Shown here: in pieces, positions 32,690-42,899 of the stretch
How the letters are laid out: each line of letters begins with the position of its first letter
Position numbering within the stretch: position 1 is the stretch's first letter
From: Vesta saturnalis
Lineage: Eukaryota; Arthropoda; Insecta; Coleoptera; Lampyridae
NCBI GenBank assembly: GCA_036346205.1
Contig: JARFJB010001910.1
Span: 1,868,501 to 1,932,500 of the forward strand
Reading direction: 5' to 3'
DNA length: 64,000 nucleotides
Translations under genes and position numbers: made by a program
The notes under the pieces: generated by a model
The model's input: only the letters and a program-made list of their open reading frames with translations
Told to the model about the DNA's origin: nothing
The model's database searches: none

Positions 32690-34320
32690 ATAGATTTTTA
32701 TTGCAACAATTTATTAAATTTAAATCAATTTGGATTTAAACTTCAACGAGTACTATAAATCCTTTAATTGCTTTAAAAGATGATAATGAGCCAAATCTAA
32801 TTAGGAATAAAGGATATAACAAGTTTAGGCGTTAAAGGAATTATTGGTGGTCAATTTTAGATGCCTTAATAAATCTTTATTTTTATTACATCAATACAAA
32901 AAAAGCTACAGATCAATTAAATTACGTTTCAAAAGGAAAAATTATAAATAAAGGGTGCCCACATGGTTCCTGTTGTGCTCTTGGTTTTTGGAATATTCTT
33001 CATAATTCAGTTTTTAATTTAAAGTTTAAAGAAAACACAAAATTTATTGCTTTTGCTGATATGATTACAAAACGCAACAGTCACATTGAATCAGAAAATT
33101 TAATTTGGGAAAAATAAAATGCATTTTAATGAAAATAAATCTAAAGTTATATTAATATCTAAAAGAAGATCTATTAAAAATATAAAAATGAACGTATAGT
33201 TAAATCAAAATCTATTAATAACAGAAATGAAGTCATTAGGAATTTCTATAGATTCCAAATTTTCGTTTGATACACACATTGGTAACATTTCTTAAAATGT
33301 TAAAAATTTATTATTATAATACAAAAAAAAAACAAAATTTAAATGGAGTTTAGGAAGTAATATCTTAAGAACTATTAATAAGAGAGCCATTTTACCATTA
33401 TTGTATGGTATTCCTATATGGCTTAATGGCTTAAAAAAGAAAAAGAACAGAAATAAATTAAAAAGAGTACACAGAATTATTAATATCAAAATAGCTAAGG
33501 TATATAGAACGATTTCTTATCCAGCGTCATATGTTTTGACTGGTTTAACCCTCGTTACTATTAAACTAATAGAATTATCCATATAAGTAATTTATCTGAT
33601 ATACATTTTGACACACAAATTCAGAAATGGATACATACCTCCTGGAAAATTAACCATTGCAGATATTGTTGAAAAAACTTTCCTGTTTTTGAAATGTTTG
33701 CAGATAGGAGCAAACTTAATGAAAAAGTTGGTTGTTCTACACTAAGACTAAAATATAAACAATAATTACACATTTTCAAATAAAATTAAATGTTAAAATA
33801 ATCAAGCTAAAAGTTTTGCAATACTAAAATCTTTGAAAAAAAAATTTAATTTCGAAATTCTAGAATGTAAAAAATCAGTTCGAATATGTCTGATAGTAAG
33901 ATTACATTAGATTGTTTAAGAAACTTTGATATACAATATAATATAAATGATAAAACTAAACACATTGTTAAAGATAATAAGTGGAAGTTAAAATGGATAA
34001 AAGCACATTAGGATTAAAATTTTACTAACTAGCAGACAGTTTAGCATAAGAGGCAACTAATTTGCATGAAAATTATATTATTAACGATAAAATTCGGAAA
34101 ACTGCGTTCATTAACGATATAGAAAATGGCAATATTCTTTAAAAGGTTCAGAAATTTTTTCTCTCCGTCAATTTCATTTTCATTACATTTGCAAGGAAAT
34201 TAAGAACTTATTTATTTAAATACAAAATATTAAATAATTCTAAATGTTTATGTAACAATGACGAATATCAACCTATAGATCATTATCACTAAATTATAAT
34301 TGTAAAATTATGAAAGTTAA
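32690..34320 (+). pseudogene. R1-clade non-LTR retrotransposon relic (RT + RNase H/zinc knuckle)
   Basis: Reverse-transcriptase remnants in several frames: NQFGFK.. near 32725, KGCPHGSCCALGFWNI near 32952, and FIAFADM near 33045. The active-site pair FADD has lost one Asp by a 3-bp deletion. HFNENKSKVILISK near 33122, MKSLGISIDSKF near 33225 and RAILPLLYGIPIW near 33385 continue the thumb and connection. Further down, WIKAH, EATNLHEN and RTYLFKYKILNNSKCLCNN near 34205 match the C-terminal RNase-H-like and Cys/His region. GCPQGSC with C-terminal zinc residues is typical of the R1 group (R1, TRAS, Waldo). The 5' half, including the endonuclease, is absent. The relic ends where the next LINE begins. 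Confidence 0.7.
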
Positions 34321-34428
34321 AAAAAAATTAAGATACAATCTACTGCAAAGTGGGTAGCGGGTAGACACACTCTACGATCCCGGTGGAGATAGGTCTACTT
34401 CAGGGAAGCGCCCCTGCCTACGCGAGCC

Positions 34429-37002
34429 ATGTTCTTTCCCACATCCGATTACTGGGACAGCATATGTCCTAACCTAAGTTCCTACCCAAACCACATAAAT
34501 CCCTACTATATCCTCCCACTCGCCAACCCGCAATGGCAAGCGTGGCGTTTTAAATTGCCAAACACCCCCACATATGTAAACAAGATGATAAAGACGAGTA
34601 TTAAAACAATATTACCCCAGGTGGGTAGGGTTATAAATCCACAATCCCACACCGGGAAACCGGTCAGCCTCAAGTATTCTGGGGGAGGCAAAGACCCGTC
34701 AAGAAACCAAAAACAACGTACTAGTCAAAAACACACAACATTATACATAGCTACCTACAACTTACGATCAATGAGATACGACGACAAACTTGCAGAACAA
34801 GAAGAAGAACTCAAAAGAATTAAATGGAATATAGTTGGATTATCGGAAGTAAGACGAAAAGGAGAAGAGCGAATACTATTAACATCGGGACATACATTAT
34901 ATTATAAAGGAAATAACGAAGAAGACGATAATGAAGGGGGAGTAGGATTTATAATGAACAAACAAATAGAACCATACGTAACACTATACAAAGGAATATC
35001 AAACAGAGTTGTCTACATAACAATGAAATTGTCAAAAAACTGTGACCTAAAAATCATCCAGGTGTATGCCCCCACGTCGACATATAATGAGGACGAAATA
35101 GAAAGATTCTATGACGAAGTAACCACAGCTTGTGACGACACTCCAACCCGTTATACCATTATAACTGGAGATTTTAATGCAAAAATAGGGAAAAAGAGCG
35201 AACCTCAAGAAGAAAAGATAGGAAATTTTGGCCTTGGAGAGAGAAACGACAGGGGTAAAACACTAATAAATTTCTTGGAAAGACAGAACTTATATGCGAT
35301 GAATACATTTTTCGACAAAAAAATAAACCGGAAGTGGACCTGGATCCGCCCAAATGGAATGGCAAAAAAATGAAGTAGATTATATCCTGACAACGGAAAA
35401 GAATATAATAAAAGACGTTTCTGTCCTAAACAATTTCGATACAGGTAGCGACCACCGTATGGTAAGAGCCAGAGCAAAATTTACCATAAAATTAGAAAGA
35501 TACAAAATGATAAAGTGTAAAACCACTCACATAGACAGAGAACAATTAAGAATAAAAGTCGATGATTACCAAAAAGAATTAAATAACATATTAAGCAAGA
35601 AGGATTTAAAACACAAAGATATAGACGAAATAGATACAGCCATAAATTCAGTAATGATTACAGTCGGACGAAAAGTAGCAAAAATGAACAAAAAAAAGAA
35701 GAAATAAAGTGTGGAGTGTAAACACAGAAAAACTTTTTGAAGAAAGAAAAAGGCTACTAAGAACAAAAGGTAGAAAAACAGTAGAATACACAGAACTAAA
35801 CAAAACTTTGAGAAAGTCAATAAAATAAGATAAGAGAAGACAGTTGGAAGAACAAATAAATAAAACAATACAAAAACATAAAAACATGAAATCTATTAAA
35901 AAACCAATAGGAAAACAACAAATAAATAAACTTAAAAACGAAAACGAAGAAGAAGAAAGCGACAAACAACAAATGCTAAAAGTAGTAGAAAACTATTATA
36001 AAACTCTTTATAGCCAGAAACAAGAAGTACCGGAAGTAATAAGAGAACAACTGAAAACAAAAATACAAAACGTAAATTCGGAAGAGATACCCGACATAGA
36101 AGAAGAGGAAATACGAGAAGCTCTAAATGGCATGAAAAATAATAAAGCGCCTGGATTAGATAACGTATTGATAGAATTAATAAAGGAGGGGGGAGAAACC
36201 ATTAGTAAAGAAATAAAAACATTGCTGAATGAATGCTTACAGGAAGGAAAAATACCAGACGAATGGAACACATCACTTACTGTACCAATATACAAAAAAG
36301 GTGATAAAAGCAAGTTAGGAAACTACCGACCAATCTCGTTGTTGCCTCAGGTAAGCTACTCACTAAAATCATAGTAAACAGACTAAACAATAAATTAGAA
36401 TTTTACCAATCTGTAGAGCAAGCCGGTTTCCGAAAAGGATTCACCACGTCCGATCACCTTCTTACTATAAGAACATTAATCGAAAAGTCAACTGAATACA
36501 ATCTGCCACTCTATCTACCTTTTATAGATTATCAAAAAGCTTTTGATACTGTTGAAGTATGGGCAATTGAGAAAGCATTGCAAAACTGTAGAGTTGACAG
36601 CCGATATACACAACTGATCCATGCAATATATGACAAAGCCCAGATGATAGTCCAATTACACGAAAACACCCAACCTATACCGGTTAGAAAAGGAGTGAGA
36701 CAGGGAGACTCTATAAGCCCAAAACTATTTATCACTGTGTTGGAAGATGTGTTTAAAAACTTGGACTGGGAAGACAAGGGTATAAATATAAATGGAACCA
36801 GGTTGAACCACCTCATATACGCTGACGATGTGGTATTAATTTCAGCAAATCCACAAGACCTAGAAACCATGATAGAACTAAAACAACAATCAGAAAAAAT
36901 AGGTTTAGAAATTAACAAAGAAAAAACCAAGATCATGACCAACCAGGATGAAAAAATAGAGATAAAAATAGACAACCACAATACAGAATATACAGATGAA
37001 TG

Positions 37003-37047
<45 letters not shown>

Positions 37048-37620
37048 CTTGGACAAATAATGAAATGTGGAAAGCAAAACCAGACAGCAGAAATAGAACG
37101 AAGAATACGATTGGCATGGTCGGCATTTGGAAGACAAAATAAAATTCTAAAAAACAAAAACATACCACTACATTTAAGAAGAAATGTGTTTGACCAGTGT
37201 GTGCTGCCGGTTATCACATACGGAGCACAGACGTGGACCTTCACTAGAAACATTGCAGACAAAATAGCAAAAACCCAGAGAGCAATGGAAAGACAGATGC
37301 TTAATATAAAATTAACAGACTGCATCAGAAATGAAGAAATAAGACAACAAAACCAAACTTATAGATGCAGTAGAACAAGCAGCAACACTGAAGTGGAGGT
37401 GGGCTGGGCACACCATGAGATAGACGGACAGAAGATGGAACAAAGAAATACAACACTGGAGACCATGAAATGCAAAAAGAGGAAGGGGTCGCCCGCAAAT
37501 GAGATGGTCGGATGATCTGAAAAGAGTGGCGAGACTAGGATGGGTTCGAAGGACATCAAACCGAACCACATGGAAACAATATGAGGGGGCCTATATCCAA
37601 TATTGGATGAAAAGTGGCTA
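34429..37620 (+). pseudogene. RTE-type endonuclease-reverse transcriptase polyprotein, frameshifted
   Basis: The apurinic-type endonuclease (34735-35480) has YIATYNLRSM, IVGLSEVRRKGEE, QVYAPTS, ITGDFNAKIG and, in the next frame, GSDHRMVRARAKF, so all nicking-site boxes are recognisable. An Asn/Lys-rich linker follows to about 36090. The reverse transcriptase has LNGMKNNKAPGLDNVLIE, NYRPISLL, AGFRKGFTTSDHLL, KGVRQGDSISPKLF and LIYADDVVLIS, with the YADD active site intact. The thumb phrase normally read as YKYLGQ has been replaced by a (TA)n run encoding IYIYIY at 37003-37047, changing frame. The C-terminus has YGAQTWT and RNEEIRQQN. At least five disruptions make it inactive as it stands. Confidence 0.85.
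37003..37047 (+). repeat. (TA)n microsatellite inside the RTE ORF
   Basis: Forty-five bases of TATATA with one TG interruption, exactly between TDECIY and YLGQIM. It lies at the codons of a conserved Tyr-rich motif. Confidence 0.9.
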
Positions 37621-37639
37621 ATTAAAAAAAAAACTGCTA

Positions 37640-38255
37640 AATGGTGTTGTCTGGCCAGGAATCAATACAGACTTAGTACATAACTTATTAATTTTTTAAA
37701 CAGGATCAATTTTGATATTTTATAATTTATTTAAATATGATAGGATTATTTCATTTTATAATTTGAAATCAACTGTAATATTTCATCTTCAATTAAACAT
37801 AAATATTAATGAACTAATATTATTAATAATAATTATGAAAATGTAAAATTTCACCATTATAACACATAATTAAAATACTTAGCGTTTTTGGGCGTGTAAT
37901 GCAAAAGTTTGTATGTATGGAATACAACTTTAGTAAAGAGTAACTGAAAACGTATAGATCTGTGTAAAACATAAATACAATAATACACCATTAAAAACCC
38001 AAAAAGGCTAGATATTGTAATAAGCTAGATAATTTATTTATCATAATACCCATTATTAATTAAAATGTAAATGTAAATGTTTATTTAAACTGTTAATTTA
38101 GATATAAAATAGAAAATTAATATATGATAATATATACTTTATATTAGTTTAATAATATAACTTAAATATTCATATTAATTTAAAAATTAATTATGTATCG
38201 ATAGTTTTCATATTTTGTAAGAAATATTGAAAGTAGTATTACATATATAATGTAA
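37640..38255. other. Anonymous AT-rich DNA
   Basis: Poly-A/T runs and TAATAT words; no gene or repeat end was recognised. Confidence 0.55.
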
Positions 38256-38291
38256 TGGAGCATACTGTTAATAAAGGCCATTTAAAAAAAA

Positions 38292-38307
38292 CCACGCACA
38301 CGCCCGC

Positions 38308-38362
<55 letters not shown>

Positions 38363-38475
38363 AGGCACACGCACGCACGCACACGTAGGCACACGCACGC
38401 AAACGTACGCATGCGAACGCACGCACACGCGCGCCCGCACGCACACATCCACCCACGCACGCACACACGCACATT
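38292..38475. repeat. (CA)n microsatellite grading into GCACACGCACG repeats
   Basis: A pure CA run at 38313-38359 followed by ACGTAGGCACACGCACGCAC-type 20-bp variants to about 38475. Three-frame ORFs on both strands here (Thr/His or Cys/Val) are artefacts of the repeat. Confidence 0.95.
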
Positions 38476-38479
38476 ATTA

Positions 38480-39153
38480 CACCTTTTTTACAATGTAGCG
38501 GCAATATACGAATGTTTGACTTGTGACCAATTTACCCAAAGTGCAGTCAAACCTATGAAAGGTGCGATAAAGAGAATTGCGGCTATGCTCTTTCTTTGTT
38601 AGCCGGTGAGGGCGTGTGGTTCTTTCCTTCACAACTTACCAGATGGTCTCTAAGAACACGGGCGCCACTGAATCTCAACTAAATTAACGCACACTTGAGT
38701 CAGAAAGTGCCGATGATTTAATTTAGTCTCTCTCAACGACCTAAACCTTACCTTTAATTGTCGGGCAACTAATCTTATTCGTTGTGTTGTTCTATTTACC
38801 AAATAATCAAGTAAATCATTAATACATTCAAAAATCGTTAACTTTATTTACATTTACATTCACACACACCATTCATAGGTGTTATTCGTGGTTAATAATT
38901 TTCCACAAATAAAACTTAAACAAAAAAGTTACTATTTTGAACAATTATCACAAATTAAGCGAAAAACCACTAATTTCAATAATCTTATAAATGTACAAAA
39001 TCTTATAACGTACAAAAAAATGATGATAATAATAATATGGATAATGTAAATGATGAATATGTACGTACATGAAGTATATTTATATAAATGTTAATTTTAT
39101 TTTTCTTTTAAATTCTCCTTATATTTTACAGAACAGTATTGTTACGACGTCTC

Positions 39154-39208
<55 letters not shown>

Positions 39209-39990
39209 CCATATATATACAAAACTTGACCTTTTATTACGTAATGCTTGCAGTTCTCGCTTATCTATTAATTCAAACTTAGCGAGACCTCAATGAAAAA
39301 TAATACAAAAATTAGAACCTACAACTATGCACAACACTATTCTGCAAACAGTACTAACAATTCCTTATATTCTACTATAATTAATATAAAATGGTTGCTG
39401 CATGGCTTTTAGCTGTTTCACACTTAATTTGGGCTTGCTGCGGTTTAATTTACTTAGAATGATTTTTAATTTGGAAGTTTGTCATGGTAAAACTTATTTT
39501 TGATTGCATCACTCAGACGATACTAATTAATCTCAGCATCCAATGCATTAACTTTACTCCACTAATGAAAGATCACTAACCTGTATATATCGTCCCATTA
39601 AAGCCAGAAGGGCGTATGTAGCATTTTTTAAGAAAATGACATTTTAATACCGTTAGTTTGATAACAACATATATTTTTCATTGGATAAGGTTGTATGTAA
39701 AACAAAACTCTAATACGTTTAAAATTCGAAACGATTAAAAGCCTTATGTGTATTTGGAAACACCCAGGAATAAGCGGTCTCATGTGCCTAATCAATAGAT
39801 AGGTCTTTTTGTTCTTCTCCTTTGACGGAATAAATTCCCATTTTTGAAATAGCAAAAGGTAGGATGTGCTTCAATAAACACACGCGACTCTGTTACTTAA
39901 AAGAAAAATATATTTATCTTCAGCGATGTTTAAGACAAGGTCGGATGGGCGGCAATAAACACATGCGACTTTTGGTTAATTAAAAATAAA
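38480..39990. other. Anonymous DNA with a (TA)n run
   Basis: No gene supported. A pure (TA)n microsatellite lies at 39155-39205. Near 39840-40000 two similar phrases (GGATG(T/G)GC(T/G)(T/G)CAATAAACACA..GCGACT) suggest a short tandem duplication. Confidence 0.5.
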
Positions 39991-39999
39991 AACACACAG

Positions 40000-40205
40000 T
40001 ACTTTTCACCGTTAGTTGAGTTGATCGGCGTATTTCCACAGTGTTTGCTTTTTTGGGCGCGACGTTTCGAAAACGGATTCTGCTTTCGTCATCAGGCTTA
40101 GTCTTAAGAATGACTGTTTTCGCACTTGGGTCGAATTCATATGTTATATAATTTTTTTCTCAAGCACTTGACTGACACCTTTACCGCTGAGCCTCTGAGT
40201 AATCC
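40000..40205 (-). repeat. tRNA-Thr-headed repeat T, copy B, 3' of PLE gene
   Basis: Reading minus: GGATTACTCAGAGGCTCAGCG and GGTAAAGGTGTC (the A-box half of the tRNA-like head; the B-box half is deleted in this copy), GTCAAGTGCTTGAGAAAAAAA, an AAGTGCGAAAACAGT block, then CTGATGA..GAAACGTCGCGC at 40061-40096, and a tail CTGTGGAAATACGCCGATC..TCAACTAAC. Related copies are at 49640-49875 (minus) and 53645-53800 (plus). Here the repeat follows directly after the stop of the PLE reverse transcriptase. Confidence 0.7.
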
Positions 40206-40215
40206 AATATATTTT

Positions 40216-40847
40216 TTATAATTTGGAATTCTGATCTTCATTGTGTGCTTTGGTTTTGGTTAATGTTCCCCTGAGCGTTCTGGTCGATTTGAAGGCAGTG
40301 CGTATCTTGTATTTGCTGCCTATCGTTCGTATTTTGTCTGAGGTACCTTGTATATATGGTATTATCGCTGTATATTTAGGTTCTTCTTTTTCGGTTACCC
40401 TTTCCCTATTTAGGTTAGGTATTAGATCAGGGTAGCCATTTTCTTTGAGTGTCCTAGTGATACTTTCTTTTTCTTTGTTCAGGTCCTCTTTTTTTAAGCA
40501 TATTGTTTTTGCTCTATCGTACAAGCATTTTGCCACTCCTAACTTCACGTTTTTGTGGTGATTGGAGTTGTAGTATAAGTACCGCCCCGTGTGGGTAGGT
40601 TTTCTGTATACACATGTCGTGAAAGTGTTGTCATTCCTGTGTACAAGTACATCCAGGAATGCAGTCTTTGTTCCGACTCCAATTCCACTGTGAATTTTAT
40701 GGAGGGTGCGCAGCTATTTAGATGATCTAGGAATTCATCTAGCTTATGCTTACCGTGTTGCCAAACTGCGAAAATATCGTCCGCGTATCTAAGCCACATC
40801 ACTCCTTTCTCTGTGAATTCGGATATCGCTTGGTCTTCAAAGTCTTC

Positions 40848-40890
<43 letters not shown>

Positions 40891-41234
40891 CTCACTATGG
40901 GTGATAGCGGGAAACCCATCGCCATCCCGAACTCTTGTTGGTAGAATTTGTCTTCCACCTGGAGATATGTAGTTCTAATGCATATTGTCAGAAGTTCCAT
41001 TATTGTGTTTACCGAGAGTTGCGTGCGTTCGTCTAACGTTTCATCTTTTTCCAGCTTGTCCTTTATGACAGTTAGTCCCTTATCGGTGGGCACATTTGTG
41101 AATAGGCTGACAATGTCGAAGCTTACCAGTATTTCTTCGTGGTTTTGTTGGAAGTTTCTGACGGTTTCCACGAAGTGCTGTGTATACTTGACCATAGACT
41201 GGGTTTTTCCCGATAAGACATTCCGCGAAGACAT
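40216..41234 (-). pseudogene. Penelope-like reverse transcriptase, 3'-truncated, one frameshift
   Basis: The minus frame from 41234 gives NIRMSSRN-type lead-in upstream, EILVSFDIVSLFTNVP near 41120 (palm box A), QEFGMAMGFPLSPIVSNIY near 40925 (box B), and VMWLRYADDIFAVW near 40785 (active-site YADD intact). After a break near 40548 the second part (40216-40548) carries the PLE connector with PYIQGTSDKIR and FKSTRTLRGTLTK. The GIY-YIG endonuclease that normally follows is missing; a tRNA-Thr-headed repeat abuts instead. Between SPIVSN and EDFED, where family members read IYM, a (TA)n run at 40852-40888 encodes IYIYIYIY without breaking the frame. The 5' end is truncated near 41290. Confidence 0.85.
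40852..40888. repeat. (TA)n microsatellite inside the PLE reverse transcriptase ORF
   Basis: A pure AT run located in the box-B region; the reading frame continues on both sides. Confidence 0.9.
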
Positions 41235-41428
41235 TCTTATATTATTTAGTAATTTAATATACGAACTTCCACAGTTATGCTTGTTCCCTTTCTGAATAAA
41301 GGAAATTAAAGGATTTTAACGACAAACTAATTCTATCGGTATATTTTTTTATACAAAATATATTTATGTTATGTGATAAATTTAGGAATTTCTATAAATA
41401 TTTCAATTCGTACATTTTAAAGTAGTAA

Positions 41429-41758
41429 GCCAGGTTCATGAGCTTGTGGACAAAAAAAAGTCACTATTATAGGTCTATTATAACATTTTGATGATCTTTT
41501 GTGTTTTTCCTTAGGGTTACACATTATTTATGTCTTCCATATACAAATTGCCACACAATTATTTACAGTAAGGTAAGGTAAGTCTACATTCAAGTCCTTG
41601 CTCTTCTTGTACTTTATATTTTATTCATCATGTTTGATATTCTACCAAACTTTTTTTTTGTTAATTTGTAGTCCCAAGGAAGGCGATAAACAATTGTCGA
41701 AACGTTGGTATTAAAATTGTAGAACTATAATTATTGTCCACAAGCTCGTTACCTTGCC
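41429..41758. repeat. 330-bp segment with inverted ends and PLE-like core
   Basis: GAGCTTGTGGACAA (41440-41453) is mirrored exactly by TTGTCCACAAGCTC (41734-41747), with looser pairing outward to 41429 and 41758. Inside, 41672-41706 reads CCCAAGGAAGGCGATAAAC..ATTGTCGAAACGTTGG. There GGCGAT and ATTGTC can pair with wobbles before GAAACG, the same layout as the other CTGANGA..GAAAC blocks. Possibly a PLE terminal repeat or a MITE. Confidence 0.45.
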
Positions 41759-42034
41759 TGATGTTGTTGATTATTGGATGTTAGAGAGCTAGTAACTATT
41801 TTAAAGTTCTAAACTAAATTAACGAGTTGGTTTCTGTTTCAAATTTGGAAATTTGGAAGCCCTTATCTGTTTATGTGTCATTTAAATACTTTTTCTTAAT
41901 ACAACATTGATTTTGTTTATTGTTCACGATAATTACTGGCCAATGAGTTCAGAAAAATATTGCTCTTACTAGGATCATGACAGTAGATTGTATATTTGAT
42001 CTAGGATGGATACTCATATTTTTGGACAGAGAAA

Positions 42035-42885
42035 GATGGCAAAAGAGGGTCTGATGAAATTGGAACTGCCCTCATTAGTTATTTAAAATCCCCACCTTAC
42101 ACAGTTAAATATATTTCCTTATATTCCGACTCTTGTTGAGGCTAAAATCGCAACCGCTATCTTGCTGTCTTGCTTTTATAGGCCGTAAGAAAATTACCGA
42201 TTGAAATAATCGAACATAATTTTCTGGAATCAGGTCATACTGATATGGAAGTGCACTCGATGCATAGCGCCATAAAGACTAACACAAAACATGAGAGACT
42301 GTATACTCCACATGAATGGCCTACTATCAATAGAACCGGTCGCCGAAAAAAACCTTATTTTATTCAAGACCTTTCTTTTAGTAATATTTTGGATCTAAAA
42401 GCACTGAAAATGTCCTGAACTAGTCAAAAAATGTTGTGTGATAAAAATGAAAATAGCATTAACTGAATGAACGTTAAAATACTTCAATTGAAGAAAACGT
42501 GTCCGGTGACTAGTTTTGTGAAAGAAGATTATGTGCAACAGAATTTTATTGAAATGCCAGTAGAGGCTTCAAAATTAAAGAAAAATTCACCTCTGCGAGT
42601 ATCCAAAAGAAATATAGGAACTTCTTTGAAACTGAACCAGAAAAATACACCTCTGCCGGTAGCCGAAAAACCAAATGGAATTGTTGTTAACCCATAATTA
42701 AAAAAAATATATAGTGTATCTTTGCCTATCTCAGAAAAAAAGACAAAAAGCCTTGTTAACCTGTGTAGAGTAGATCCCATGCCAGCCATGTACCATAATT
42801 TCTACACATCCCTTCCATATCGTTCCAATTTGGTGGATCGACTTTCAAAACCTGATCAAGGAAAGGCTAATGATGAAGTTATATA
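42035..42885 (+). pseudogene. DUF7869-like transposon-associated protein relic, C-terminal
   Basis: Reads KRGSDEIGTALISYLK near 42040 and YISLYSDSC(stop)G(stop)NRN near 42110, where SDxCGGQNRN is expected. The two Gly/Gln codons are now TGA and TAA, and a Tyr codon in LLLYAV is TAG. EIIEHNFLESGHTDMEVHSM at 42210 is the most diagnostic phrase, followed by HEWPTINRTGR and KKPYFIQDLSFSNI. The downstream frame (42467-42697, then shifted) ends with NLCRVDPMPAMYHNFYTSLP, typical of the C-terminal tail of this arthropod family. The family is multicopy in insect genomes and is often annotated as uncharacterized; its role in transposition is inferred. Inactive. Confidence 0.55.
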
Positions 42886-42899
42886 AAATATTTTTTATA

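Larger units (their letters stand above)
34340..37632 (+). mobile_element. Near-complete RTE-type non-LTR retrotransposon
   Basis: About 3.3 kb, the usual size for RTE-type LINEs. The 5' end begins near GGGTAGCGGGTAGACACAC, with a G/C-rich leader and ATG at 34429. The 3' end is just after WMKSG* near 37620, followed by a 10-base A run. Possible diverged target duplication: ACTGCAAAGTGGG before the element and ACTGCTAAATGG after it. One long ORF is implied, now broken at about 35370, 35707, 36350, 37000-37050 and 37350. The element inserted directly against an R1-clade relic. Confidence 0.85.

Noticed and set aside
34506..36313. Several minus-strand ORFs over the LINE (Phe/Leu/Ser rich)
   Set aside because: Complement of Lys/Asn/Glu-rich LINE coding sequence.
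36905..37325. Minus-strand ORFs overlapping the RTE element (IYIYIY-rich)
   Set aside because: Antisense shadows of the LINE and its (TA)n array; no domain of their own.
38239..38602. Several long ORFs on both strands (Thr/His and Cys/Val rich)
   Set aside because: They are translations of the (CA)n/(GT)n repeat; all frames stay open because the repeat lacks stops.
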